64,000 bases of DNA, taken from contig CANMLW010000002.1 in assembly GCA_947498705.1 (NCBI GenBank), forward strand, positions 405,735-469,734. The letters are read 5' to 3'. Positions 1 through 8,635 of the stretch are shown one piece after another (the stretch's first letter is position 1; each line of letters begins with the position of its first letter). The notes under the pieces are model-generated. The model did no database searches, was not told the origin of the DNA, and saw only the letters and a list, made by a program, of their open reading frames with translations. Source of the stretch: an uncultured Aquimarina sp. (lineage in GTDB: Bacteria > Bacteroidota > Bacteroidia > Flavobacteriales > Flavobacteriaceae). Position numbers and translations under genes: made by a program.

Positions 1-176
1 TTCTTCGAAACCCTTATGAACAAAGGGGTGAAACTTTTTGTAACCATAAAAACAACTCCCATCCCGGTACAGATTTGTACTATTGCCTATTGAATTGCGA
101 ATATTTTTTATGACTCGTGGTATACAATAGGTTTTCTAGATGTATAAAGCGGGTTTAACCTACAAGTTCCCTTTAT

Positions 177-3100
177 ATGAAAAAACGACTACTATTATTT
201 TTTGTGGTGTTTTATACGATAGGAAGTAGTACTTCCGAAGTAGCTGCAAAAATTCTTAATGAGCCCCTTAAAGAAGAATTTTTTACACCACAGATGAGTA
301 TCATCAGCCCAGACGGCATGACCGTTATACCCAATGGTGATACAACTCCTGATCTAATAAAGGGGACACTGTATTTCGAAACCGGAACAGGTAACTCAGA
401 AATGACGCCTTTTACCATTCAAAACAGCGGCGACAGTGATTTAAATATTTCGAATATTACCGTTACCGGAGCCAATGCTTCAGATTTTGTGCTCAATGAC
501 ATGTGGCCAGTCACGGTGTTAGACGGAACATCAGAATCTATTGAAGTAAGTTTTGCACCACAATCGGCTGGAGTAAAAAACGCCGTAGTAACGATTACCA
601 GTGATGATCCTACTAATCCGGTCTATACCTTTGCCATACAAGGAACCGCATTCGAAGGTGCTACAGGATTACATTTTGATGGTGTTAATGACAACGTTAC
701 GTTCAATAATGGTAACTATAGCCTGAGCGATGATTTTACCATCGAACTTTGGATAAAACCCGAAATTTCTGGTACAGGAGAGCATTTTATACTAGATAAT
801 CATACCGGTAGTACAGGATATAATTTACGTATCGATATGACCTCGCAATTACACTTTAACTTTTTTACCTCGAGTGGTGCTAAAAACCTAATGACTCCGC
901 CGATTGTAAATAATCAATGGCAACATGTTGTAATTGTATATAATGGTACTAATTATAGAATATTTATTAATGATACAGAAGAAAACAGGGTAACACTCTC
1001 TGAAGCTATTGTAGATAGTAGTAATAATCTAACCCTGGGAAGTGCCATGGGCGGAGGAGAGCATTATGCTGGTGCTATAGACGAGCTTCGTGTATGGGAT
1101 AAAGCGCTTTCTACCTGTAGACTTTCGAGCCAGGCAAATTGCCAGTTAACAGGAAGTGAAAGTGATTTAATCACGTATTATAATTTTAATAATGGAGAAG
1201 TTAACGGAAATAACTTTCCTGAATATGGTCTATTAGATCCCAATCATACCATTACATCAGGTATTCCACCTCAAGGAACGTTAAATAATTTTGGACTAAC
1301 AGGTGGTACATCGAATTGGATAGATACTACTGCTAATGGAGTATCTGGGACGTGTGCCACATATAACGAACCTATTATAGGAATTGCTTCAAACAGTAAC
1401 GCCATTACTAATGGAGATACCACTGTAACTACGAATAACAACACCTCTTTCGGAAATGTACAGTTAACACAGGCAGAACCTGCTGATTATACCATTAGCA
1501 ATACGGGAGATAGTACATTAAATATTTCAAATATTGTGATCGACGGAGCTTCTGACTTTACCATTATAGAATCGCCAACTACAGTTGCAGCAGGTGCATC
1601 AGAAAATTTACGTATCCTTTTTACACCAGCTTCTATCGGAACCAAAAATGCAACAGTTCGTATTCTAAATGATACCTGTGACGATGCTACTTTTGAGTTT
1701 GCAATAGAGGGAACTGGTTTTATCCCTGCAACTGGATTAAGTTTTGACGGAACAGATGATCATATTAGTATTAATCATAATACTGCATTCAATACAAATA
1801 CTTTTACAATAGAAGCATACTTTAGAGCAACATCTACAGCAGCGGGACAAGGCATTATATGTAAGTATGATACGACGGACATTAATGGGTTCTGTTTGTA
1901 CTTAAACAGTTCTGGAAGGTTACAATTTGAGTACGCAGTACCAAACATTGAATCAACTAGTTCATCTAGTGCTTCTGGGCTTAATGATGGTAACTGGCAC
2001 CATATCGCTTTAGCATTTGGAGATGGAAAGGTCATATTTTATATAGATGGTGTACTAGACAATGAGATTACTTTTAATAATATTCCAGATACCCCAACAA
2101 ACACAGAATCACTTTACATAGGGTATTCTACGTTTAATAACGTTTATTTTAACGGAGATATAGACGAAGTACGTTATTGGTCTAAAACACTATGTTCAGA
2201 TGAAATTATAGCACAGCAAAGCTGTGAATTAGCAGGAAATGAATCTGGATTAGTAGCGTACTATGACTTAAATGAAGGTAATGTTAGTGCTAATAATGCT
2301 ACAGAAACAACTGCTGATGATGCTACCTCAAACAATTTAGACGGAACTTTAACAAATTTTGCATTAACAGGGAGTGCTTCTAACTGGATAGATACGACGG
2401 CAAATGGTATTTCAGGAAATTGTTCAATTGCGATCCCAGAAATTAATGTACAAGGTAATGGTAATGATATTTTGAATGGGGATACGACTCCTGGCACTAG
2501 TGATAATACAGATGCAGGAAGTGTCAATGTAGGTAGTACCAAAGAAATGAGTTTCTTTGTGCGTAATACAGATGGTTCTGCTGCATTGAATATCGATGGT
2601 GTGATACTTACAGGGGATACAGATGATTTTACCATTACTCGAAACCCCCATAATAATCCTATACCAGCAACTGAATCTGCTTCATTAAAAATAGAGTTTA
2701 CACCGACTTCGGGTGGTACAAAAACAGCTACAGTAATTATCGATAGTGATGATTGTGATGAGCCTTCATATAGTTTTACCATACAAGGAACTGGAATTCC
2801 TCCCGGAACTGGTTTAGATTTTGACGGCGCTAACGATTTGGTAACGATCCCACACAATGCCTCACAGAATAACTTGAATTTTTCTGTAGATTTCTGGATC
2901 AAAACTACCGATGGATTAGGAGGGGTCATCAATAAGTTTACCCCAGATGGTAACAACGGGTGGCGTATTAACCTGGATGGAGGTAGAATAGAATTTTATT
3001 ACTATGCCAGCGCGACCAATTATACTACGAGATTATTAAGTCCGGCAACAAAAGTAGATGATGGGGATTGGCATCACGTAGCAGTTACGTTGAACTCTGG

Positions 3101-6100
3101 AAACGCCAGATGTTATATTGATGGTGAATTAGCAAGAAGTACAGGATGGAATGGAACCGCAACTGCAACTACGACTACTGCGAATATTCAACTAGGATAC
3201 GCTGTTGCAGATTCACCTAGTGGTGATACAGGAGGTTATTTTGATGGAGAATTGGATGAATTACGTATTTGGACAAAAACATTAAGTGCATTTGAGGTAA
3301 CACAACTTAATGGATGTACAACAGATATTTCTCAATCTAATTTAATAGCGAGCTATAATTTTAATACTGGTATTGCAGCAGCAGATAATAGTGGGTTAAC
3401 CACCTTAACCGATAATTCTGGTAATAGCTTTAACGGAACCTTATCCAATTTTGCATTAACAGGTTCGACTAGTAACTGGATTGATGCTTCTGATAACAAT
3501 GTCTCAGGAAGTTGTGATTGTGTTGTGGCCGGAAGCGTTACCCTAACTACACAAGCAGAAGTAGATAATTATATAACTAATACTTTGGGTAGCTGTGGGG
3601 TTATAGAAGGAAATGTAACGATCAACGGAACCATTACTGATCTGTCTGGGTTTTCTAATGTACATACCATTTTTGGGGATTTGTATTTAGAAGGGAATAT
3701 TGTAGATGATCTGTCAGGATTTAATGCATTGATCACTATTGATGGAGATTTTACTTTAAAAAACATGTCTAACACTACCTCAATTGCTGATTTTTCTAAT
3801 ATTACAGACTTGGGAGGTAATTTTGAAGTTAATAATCTGGATCAATTAACTGACATATCAATTCTGAATCAAGTTACTTCTATTCCGAACATAACGATTA
3901 CGGGTAATGGGATGCTATCAACGATTGCTTTTGATGAATTGCAAACCATGAGTTCGAGACTTTCTGTAACATTTAATGGACAGCTAAGCACTATTTCAGT
4001 TCCTAAACTTACCCAGATGAGTGGTGAATTTAGAATGAATAATAATGGTGCTGCCATGACTAGTCTTACATTACCGCTTCTGGAGAGTACAGGAAATTTC
4101 TTAATTGCAGATATGAATGGGTTACAATCTATAAACGTCCCAGAGTTGCTAACAGTTATGGGTCGTCTTTCTATAGGTAGTTGCGTTGCTTTAACTACGC
4201 TTACGCTTCCAAAACTAACCAGTATTGTAAACGATTTTTCTATAGATAACTCTTCATCACTGAACTCTATAACAGCAACCGTGTTAAGTACCATAAGTGG
4301 CGCTGCCCTATTTCATGATATGGCCGTGACTGATTTATCATTTTTATCAAGTGTTACAAGTATTGGAGGAGGCCTTTCTTTAACCGATATGACCGTTCTT
4401 AATACTATTCAAGGAATGGATAATTTAACAACTTTTGGTGGTTTCAATATATCAGATTGTGATTTGGTAACTAACCTGGAGGGCTTTCCTAAATTGGCTG
4501 TTACTTCTATAAACTCATTAAATATTGCTGAAAATGAATTAATCACGACATTCGATAATTCTTTCTTAACATCGTTAACTTCTATTGGGATTCTGGGAAT
4601 TAGTTTTAACGGAAATCTGCTAGAAATTGATGGCTTACAAAATGTAGCTTCCCTTACAGGAAGTGATTCAACAATAAGAAATAATAATAGTTTACAGAGT
4701 GTGAACCTATACGCCCTTAGAAATGTTAGCAATAATTTGATTATCCAAAATCAGAGTAGTGCAATTACGAATTTATGTGGTTTGTATGATTATGTTACTA
4801 TCGGAGATGGTGGTACGACCTTAACATTTCAGGGAACTAATCAAACTGCCTGGGATAGTGTACAGGATATTACTGATAATTGTGAAACCCCTATCATTAC
4901 ACTTATAGGTGACAATCCACAGACGATCGAATTGGGAGATGGATATACAGAGCTGGGAGCTACTACCAGTGATAGTTCTGCAGTCATTATAGATACTTCT
5001 GATTTTACCGATGCGGTAGGAAGTTATACCATTACTTATAATGCAGTAGGATTGTTAGGTAATAACGCTGCCGAGGTGACCAGAACGGTTGATGTAGTCG
5101 ATACCACGGCACCGGTGATTACTTTAACGGGTGATAATCCACAAACCATAGAATTGGGTGATGGGTATACCGAGTTGGGCGCTACTACAGATGATGGCAC
5201 CATGGTAGTTATAGATACTTCAGATTTTACAGATGCGGTAGGAAACTATACCATAACCTATAATGCAACCGATGCTTCGGGCAATAATGCTACAGAAGTA
5301 ACCCGAACGGTGGATGTAGTCGATACCACTGCACCCGTCATTACTCTAACAGGAGCTAATCCACAAACCATAGAATTAGGTGATGGGTATACCGAGCTGG
5401 GTGCTACTGCGGATGATGGTAGTATGGTGGTGATAGATGCTTCGGACTTTACCGATGCCGTAGGAAGCTATACCATAGCCTATAATGCCACCGATGCTTC
5501 GGGGAATAGCGCCACAGAAGTAACCCGAACGGTGGATGTGGTCGATACCACTGCACCAGTGATTACGCTAACAGGAGCTAACCCACAAACGATCGAATTA
5601 GGCGATGGATATACCGAGCTGGGTGCTACTGCAGAAGATGGTAGTGCGGTGGTCATAGATACTTCAGATTTTACCGATGCGGTAGGAAGTTATACCATAA
5701 TCTATAATGCTACCGATGCTTCGGGTAATAATGCTGTAGAAGTAACCCGAACGGTGGATGTGGTCGATACCACTGCACCCGTGATTACCTTAATAGGCGC
5801 TACCCCACAAACCATAGAATTGGGTGATGGATATACCGAATTGGGAGCTACTATAGACGATGGCAGTATGATTATCATAGACACTTCCGATTTTACAGAT
5901 GCTATAGGAAGTTATACCATTACTTATAATGCTACTGATGCTTCGGGTAATAATGCTGTAGAAGTAACCCGAACGGTGGATGTGGTCGATACCACCGCCC
6001 CGGTAATAACCCTAACAGGCGCTAATCCTCAGTTTATTGTAGTTGGTGATGGATATACCGAGTTGGGCGCTATGACAGATGATGGTAGTATGGTAGTGAT

Positions 6101-6938
6101 AGATACTTCAGCTTTTGTAGATGCCTTGGGTGATTATACGATAAGATACAATGCCACTGATGCTTCGGGGAATATGGCTATAGAAGTAACCCGAACAGTA
6201 AGTGTGGTTCTAGCGTGTCCTTTATTGGATCTGCCAGCAGATAACTTTGGTATTCAGGCTTCAGGAGAAACTTGTACCGATAAGAATAATGGAGGAATAA
6301 CCATCAATGCAACAGAGGCATTAGATTATATTGCCCAGATAAATAATCAAACCTATAGTTTTAGCTCGACATTAGAAGTGACTGATTTAGCTCCGGGAAC
6401 TTATCCGGTTTGTATTACCGTTGATGGAATTTCAAATTGTGAACAATGTTATGAAGTCACTATTCAGGAAGGAGTAACATTAGCAGGAAAAACTACAATA
6501 GATGCGACCACTGCGGCAAATAAAATGTTAATAAACATCGAATCGGGGACAGCACCTTATACGCTTAGTATTAATGATAACGTCATCGCAGAATATCAAG
6601 ATACTTCCTTTTCTGTAGACGTAAAACATGGGGATATTGTTGAGGTATCTTCAGGTAAAAGTTGTGAAGGGAAACTAGCTGCCAAAGTAGATTTGTTAGA
6701 TCAGATCAGCATAGCACCTAACCCAACCTCGGGAGTAGTGCTACTTACCATTCCGAAGACTACATCAAACACAGTTTCTGTAGACATCTATAATGCTATC
6801 GGGGTGAGGGTAACCTCTGGACTTTATACCATCATTTCGGGTCAGGTAACGATATCGTTAGAAGCTCTACCGGTTGGGGTTTATTTTATGACCCTTAATG
6901 AAACAGCTTTAGGAACATTTAAAATCGTAAAACAATGA
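177..6938 (+). CDS. Giant T9SS-secreted multidomain surface protein (LamG / L-domain / DUF5011)
   Basis: A 2253-residue protein with an N-terminal signal peptide (about residues 1-24). Domains by eye: three alternating pairs of an ASH/choice-of-anchor-D-like domain and a LamG-like (concanavalin-type) domain (about 45-395, 398-751, 753-1114); a leucine-rich receptor-L-domain-like region (about 1116-1571); six tandem 74-residue DUF5011-type Ig-like repeats (about 1573-2012); a six-cysteine module (about 2014-2175); and a type A sorting domain with the APNPTSG motif (about 2178-2253). LamG domains usually bind glycans or proteins, so adhesion is a reasonable inference. The six-cysteine module recurs in the proteins at 23267 and 33718. 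The stop overlaps the start of the lipoprotein gene at 6935. A C-run lies at 169-171, just before the ATG. The TAGGGT-N14-CTGTAT motif of the other surface genes is not visible upstream, though only 176 bases are available. The ligand is unknown. Confidence 0.93.
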   Translation: MKKRLLLFFVVFYTIGSSTSEVAAKILNEPLKEEFFTPQMSIISPDGMTVIPNGDTTPDLIKGTLYFETGTGNSEMTPFTIQNSGDSDLNISNITVTGANASDFVLNDMWPVTVLDGTSESIEVSFAPQSAGVKNAVVTITSDDPTNPVYTFAIQGTAFEGATGLHFDGVNDNVTFNNGNYSLSDDFTIELWIKPEISGTGEHFILDNHTGSTGYNLRIDMTSQLHFNFFTSSGAKNLMTPPIVNNQWQHVVIVYNGTNYRIFINDTEENRVTLSEAIVDSSNNLTLGSAMGGGEHYAGAIDELRVWDKALSTCRLSSQANCQLTGSESDLITYYNFNNGEVNGNNFPEYGLLDPNHTITSGIPPQGTLNNFGLTGGTSNWIDTTANGVSGTCATYNEPIIGIASNSNAITNGDTTVTTNNNTSFGNVQLTQAEPADYTISNTGDSTLNISNIVIDGASDFTIIESPTTVAAGASENLRILFTPASIGTKNATVRILNDTCDDATFEFAIEGTGFIPATGLSFDGTDDHISINHNTAFNTNTFTIEAYFRATSTAAGQGIICKYDTTDINGFCLYLNSSGRLQFEYAVPNIESTSSSSASGLNDGNWHHIALAFGDGKVIFYIDGVLDNEITFNNIPDTPTNTESLYIGYSTFNNVYFNGDIDEVRYWSKTLCSDEIIAQQSCELAGNESGLVAYYDLNEGNVSANNATETTADDATSNNLDGTLTNFALTGSASNWIDTTANGISGNCSIAIPEINVQGNGNDILNGDTTPGTSDNTDAGSVNVGSTKEMSFFVRNTDGSAALNIDGVILTGDTDDFTITRNPHNNPIPATESASLKIEFTPTSGGTKTATVIIDSDDCDEPSYSFTIQGTGIPPGTGLDFDGANDLVTIPHNASQNNLNFSVDFWIKTTDGLGGVINKFTPDGNNGWRINLDGGRIEFYYYASATNYTTRLLSPATKVDDGDWHHVAVTLNSGNARCYIDGELARSTGWNGTATATTTTANIQLGYAVADSPSGDTGGYFDGELDELRIWTKTLSAFEVTQLNGCTTDISQSNLIASYNFNTGIAAADNSGLTTLTDNSGNSFNGTLSNFALTGSTSNWIDASDNNVSGSCDCVVAGSVTLTTQAEVDNYITNTLGSCGVIEGNVTINGTITDLSGFSNVHTIFGDLYLEGNIVDDLSGFNALITIDGDFTLKNMSNTTSIADFSNITDLGGNFEVNNLDQLTDISILNQVTSIPNITITGNGMLSTIAFDELQTMSSRLSVTFNGQLSTISVPKLTQMSGEFRMNNNGAAMTSLTLPLLESTGNFLIADMNGLQSINVPELLTVMGRLSIGSCVALTTLTLPKLTSIVNDFSIDNSSSLNSITATVLSTISGAALFHDMAVTDLSFLSSVTSIGGGLSLTDMTVLNTIQGMDNLTTFGGFNISDCDLVTNLEGFPKLAVTSINSLNIAENELITTFDNSFLTSLTSIGILGISFNGNLLEIDGLQNVASLTGSDSTIRNNNSLQSVNLYALRNVSNNLIIQNQSSAITNLCGLYDYVTIGDGGTTLTFQGTNQTAWDSVQDITDNCETPIITLIGDNPQTIELGDGYTELGATTSDSSAVIIDTSDFTDAVGSYTITYNAVGLLGNNAAEVTRTVDVVDTTAPVITLTGDNPQTIELGDGYTELGATTDDGTMVVIDTSDFTDAVGNYTITYNATDASGNNATEVTRTVDVVDTTAPVITLTGANPQTIELGDGYTELGATADDGSMVVIDASDFTDAVGSYTIAYNATDASGNSATEVTRTVDVVDTTAPVITLTGANPQTIELGDGYTELGATAEDGSAVVIDTSDFTDAVGSYTIIYNATDASGNNAVEVTRTVDVVDTTAPVITLIGATPQTIELGDGYTELGATIDDGSMIIIDTSDFTDAIGSYTITYNATDASGNNAVEVTRTVDVVDTTAPVITLTGANPQFIVVGDGYTELGAMTDDGSMVVIDTSAFVDALGDYTIRYNATDASGNMAIEVTRTVSVVLACPLLDLPADNFGIQASGETCTDKNNGGITINATEALDYIAQINNQTYSFSSTLEVTDLAPGTYPVCITVDGISNCEQCYEVTIQEGVTLAGKTTIDATTAANKMLINIESGTAPYTLSINDNVIAEYQDTSFSVDVKHGDIVEVSSGKSCEGKLAAKVDLLDQISIAPNPTSGVVLLTIPKTTSNTVSVDIYNAIGVRVTSGLYTIISGQVTISLEALPVGVYFMTLNETALGTFKIVKQ

Positions 6939-7630
6939 GAAAAATTTATGTAGTTCTTTATAGTGCCATGATGCTTTTTTCTTGTCATGGTGATGATGAT
7001 TTTTCATCAACTACGAATCCACCAGTGACCAATACAGCACCATCAACTCCAGCATTGATATTTCCGGTAAACAGTCAAACCTGTACCGCTCACAATCTGG
7101 AACTAAACTGGGGGCTGGCTAGTGATCCAGAGGGAGATACGGTAAGTTATGTTGTTGAAGTTGCAACCAACAGTGATTTTTCAACCTTGTTTTTAAACGA
7201 ACATACAACAACTACTAACCAAACAGTTACCCTCGAAAAAGGAGTGATTTATTACTGGAGAGTAAAAGCTGTAGATAGCGAAGAGAATGAAAGTGAATAT
7301 GCTACTGTACAGACGTTTTTTTCAGAACCTGATGCTTCTATACATACATTACCGGCCGCTCCTATAGTAACAAGTCCGTCGTTGGGTGCTTCCGTATCTG
7401 GGAGTACGGCCAACTTAGCATGGACTGCAGAGGCTACCAATGGAGATGAATTGTTGTATGATCTTTATTTTGGAGATACCAATCCGCCAGTATTATATGC
7501 AGAAGATATAGCGGTAAATTCGACAAGTGTACCCGTAGTGGCAAATACCCGATATTACTGGAGAGTGATCGTTAAAGATGCTTATCAAAACGCTACTATT
7601 GGACAGCTATGGAACTTTGAAACGGAATAA
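6935..7630 (+). CDS. Surface lipoprotein with two FN3-like domains (pair partner 1)
   Basis: A 231-residue protein with a short hydrophobic signal and lipobox LFSC (Cys17). The acidic residues straight after it (CHGDDDF) fit the Bacteroidota export signal for surface-exposed lipoproteins. Two fibronectin-III-like domains follow (about 36-128 and 137-230), each with a YYWRV strand. It overlaps the stop of the giant upstream gene by 4 bp (ATGA), so translational coupling is likely. Paralogues of nearly the same length sit at 32596 and 36961, each behind a giant protein with the same six-cysteine module. I infer that the lipoprotein is a partner or anchor of the secreted giant. No enzymatic motif is visible. 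Confidence 0.9.
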   Translation: MRKIYVVLYSAMMLFSCHGDDDFSSTTNPPVTNTAPSTPALIFPVNSQTCTAHNLELNWGLASDPEGDTVSYVVEVATNSDFSTLFLNEHTTTTNQTVTLEKGVIYYWRVKAVDSEENESEYATVQTFFSEPDASIHTLPAAPIVTSPSLGASVSGSTANLAWTAEATNGDELLYDLYFGDTNPPVLYAEDIAVNSTSVPVVANTRYYWRVIVKDAYQNATIGQLWNFETE

Positions 7631-7634
7631 TAAC

Positions 7635-7760
7635 CTAAGTTCGATTAATATCAAGTATTCCATAAAAAGCGTCGATTCGAGTGATATTTCGTAATAAAAT
7701 GGAGAAAAATTGTATCGAGAATAGCTTTTTAGTACTGAAATGCTAGTCATCTTGAGCCCT
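7635..7760. repeat. Partial copy of the dispersed element at 33302-33502
   Basis: About 125 bases just behind the lipoprotein gene match the left half of the 33302-33502 element at roughly nine bases in ten by eye, including the AACCTnAGTTCGATT terminus and the internal AAAAAGCGTCGATTCGAGTG. The right half is different: it becomes a CTTGAGCCCTTCGATAAACT-type repeat, followed by GTCGAGA...TCTCGAC (7784-7808). Confidence 0.7.
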
Positions 7761-7844
7761 TCGATAAACTCAGGACAAGCTAAGTCGAGAGGTGTATTAG
7801 GTCTCGACTGCGCTCGACATGACCGTAAAATGTAATTAATTATA

Positions 7845-7870
7845 AGCCATCGGTAATCCGGTGGCTTTTT
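7845..7870 (+). terminator. Rho-independent terminator of the first giant-protein operon
   Basis: AGCCATCGG-TAAT-CCGGTGGCT forms a 9-bp stem (one G-T pair) followed by TTTTT. It lies about 215 bases behind the lipoprotein stop and after the dispersed repeat, so the repeat is probably transcribed. Confidence 0.7.
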
Positions 7871-7980
7871 ATTATCTAATGTGAATTTGATATAATTTAA
7901 ACACCAGTATTAATCCTATTTTGTCATTTTAAACAAATTTAAATTAGATGCATTTTAAAGTAAATACAATTTACGTCCCT

Positions 7981-8083
7981 CTCACCATCGCGCTATCTCG
8001 CCCACAACTCACGTTGTGACGTCTTCAAAGGGAGACTTGAAACCCCTTCCTTTGAAGACGATGGCGTGATAGCGACAGGTGAG
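7981..8083. repeat. Large imperfect inverted repeat (cruciform-like)
   Basis: Nested complementary arms: CTCACC (7981-7986) with GGTGAG (8078-8083); CGCTATC (7991-7997) with GATAGCG (8068-8074); GTCTTCAAAGG (8021-8031) with CCTTTGAAGAC (8049-8059). A local hairpin CACAAC-TCAC-GTTGTG (8003-8018) lies inside the left arm. GC looks higher than in neighbouring genes. It could be a non-autonomous mobile element or a structured RNA. Confidence 0.6.
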
Positions 8084-8174
8084 ATGGTGCGCCAGAAAGG
8101 GATGCATGTTTTAAAACCTTATAATTACATTGTAGCTACTTTTAGTTGCTATAAACTTCTTACATAGACCTGTC

Positions 8175-8195
8175 ATTCCGCACTTGATGCGGAAT
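8175..8195. repeat. REP-like palindrome
   Basis: ATTCCGC-ACTTGAT-GCGGAAT, preceded by TGTC and followed by CC. It has the same TCATTCC...GGAATC layout as the palindrome at 15997-16017, indicating a dispersed intergenic palindrome family. Confidence 0.65.
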
Positions 8196-8239
8196 CCATT
8201 ATTGTATACCCTGACATTTGGTATCACTCAAGCAGTATA

Positions 8240-8490
8240 AAAACCCTCCCGTGCATTGTTTTTGTCGATGCGAGTTAGCCAAAGTACTTCGCCAACTTTT
8301 TTTAGTGTTTTATACATGGTTTTTTATCGACCATCGGTCACCGGGATATAACGCGAACACTATAGCTACCCTCCCGTGTACTGTTTTTCTCGACCATCGA
8401 TATACCAAATACAACGCGGGGGATATGGGTACCCTCGCCAGCACCAAAAAAGTCGACGCGTGGTATTGGCGTGAGCAAATCGTATACGCG
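8240..8490. repeat. Degenerate 63-bp tandem repeat in the intergenic region
   Basis: Four units with TCGA cores at 8265, 8327, 8390 and 8453, spaced 62, 63 and 63 bases. Units 1 and 3 both begin with ACCCTCCCGTG, and most units carry a TTTTT(n)TCGA core. GC seems higher than in flanking DNA. A frame (TTG 8218 to 8502) stays open across all four units and shows a faint 21-residue repeat, but it has no ATG, RBS or recognisable domain. This stretch and the inverted repeat at 7981 are the main content of the 7631-8635 gap. Confidence 0.55.
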
Positions 8491-8555
8491 GTTAGGGTAT
8501 AAAGGCTTCGGGAATATAGAAACTTAGGTTGTTCTAAGAACTACAAAAATAAAAA

Positions 8556-8581
8556 TAGGGTATATCGCAACTTAGCTGTAT
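8556..8581 (+). promoter_or_regulatory. TAGGGT-N14-CTGTAT motif, copy 1
   Basis: TAGGGT (8556-8561) and CTGTAT (8576-8581) separated by exactly 14 bases and preceded by an A-rich run, 54 bases upstream of the ATG at 8636. The same two boxes at the same spacing occur at 17380, 21033, 22975 and 33654. It is either an alternative promoter or a regulator site. Confidence 0.65.
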
Positions 8582-8635
8582 TACTTATAGAAATAAATAA
8601 GATAATATCTCAAAATAACAATAAATGCCCCTTGT

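Noticed and set aside
1..176. Motif copy before the first giant gene
   Set aside because: TAGGTT at 128 and ATGTAT at 140 resemble the boxes, but the spacing is 6, not 14, and the sequence is off-consensus.
8218..8502. 94-codon open frame as a protein gene
   Set aside because: It starts only at TTG, is made of a degenerate 63-bp tandem repeat, is rich in rare residues for this genome and has no recognisable domain. It is listed as a repeat instead.
8493..8518. A further TAGGGT box before the 8636 gene
   Set aside because: TAGGGT is present at 8493, but the bases 14 further on are AATATA, not CTGTAT, so it is not counted as a motif copy.
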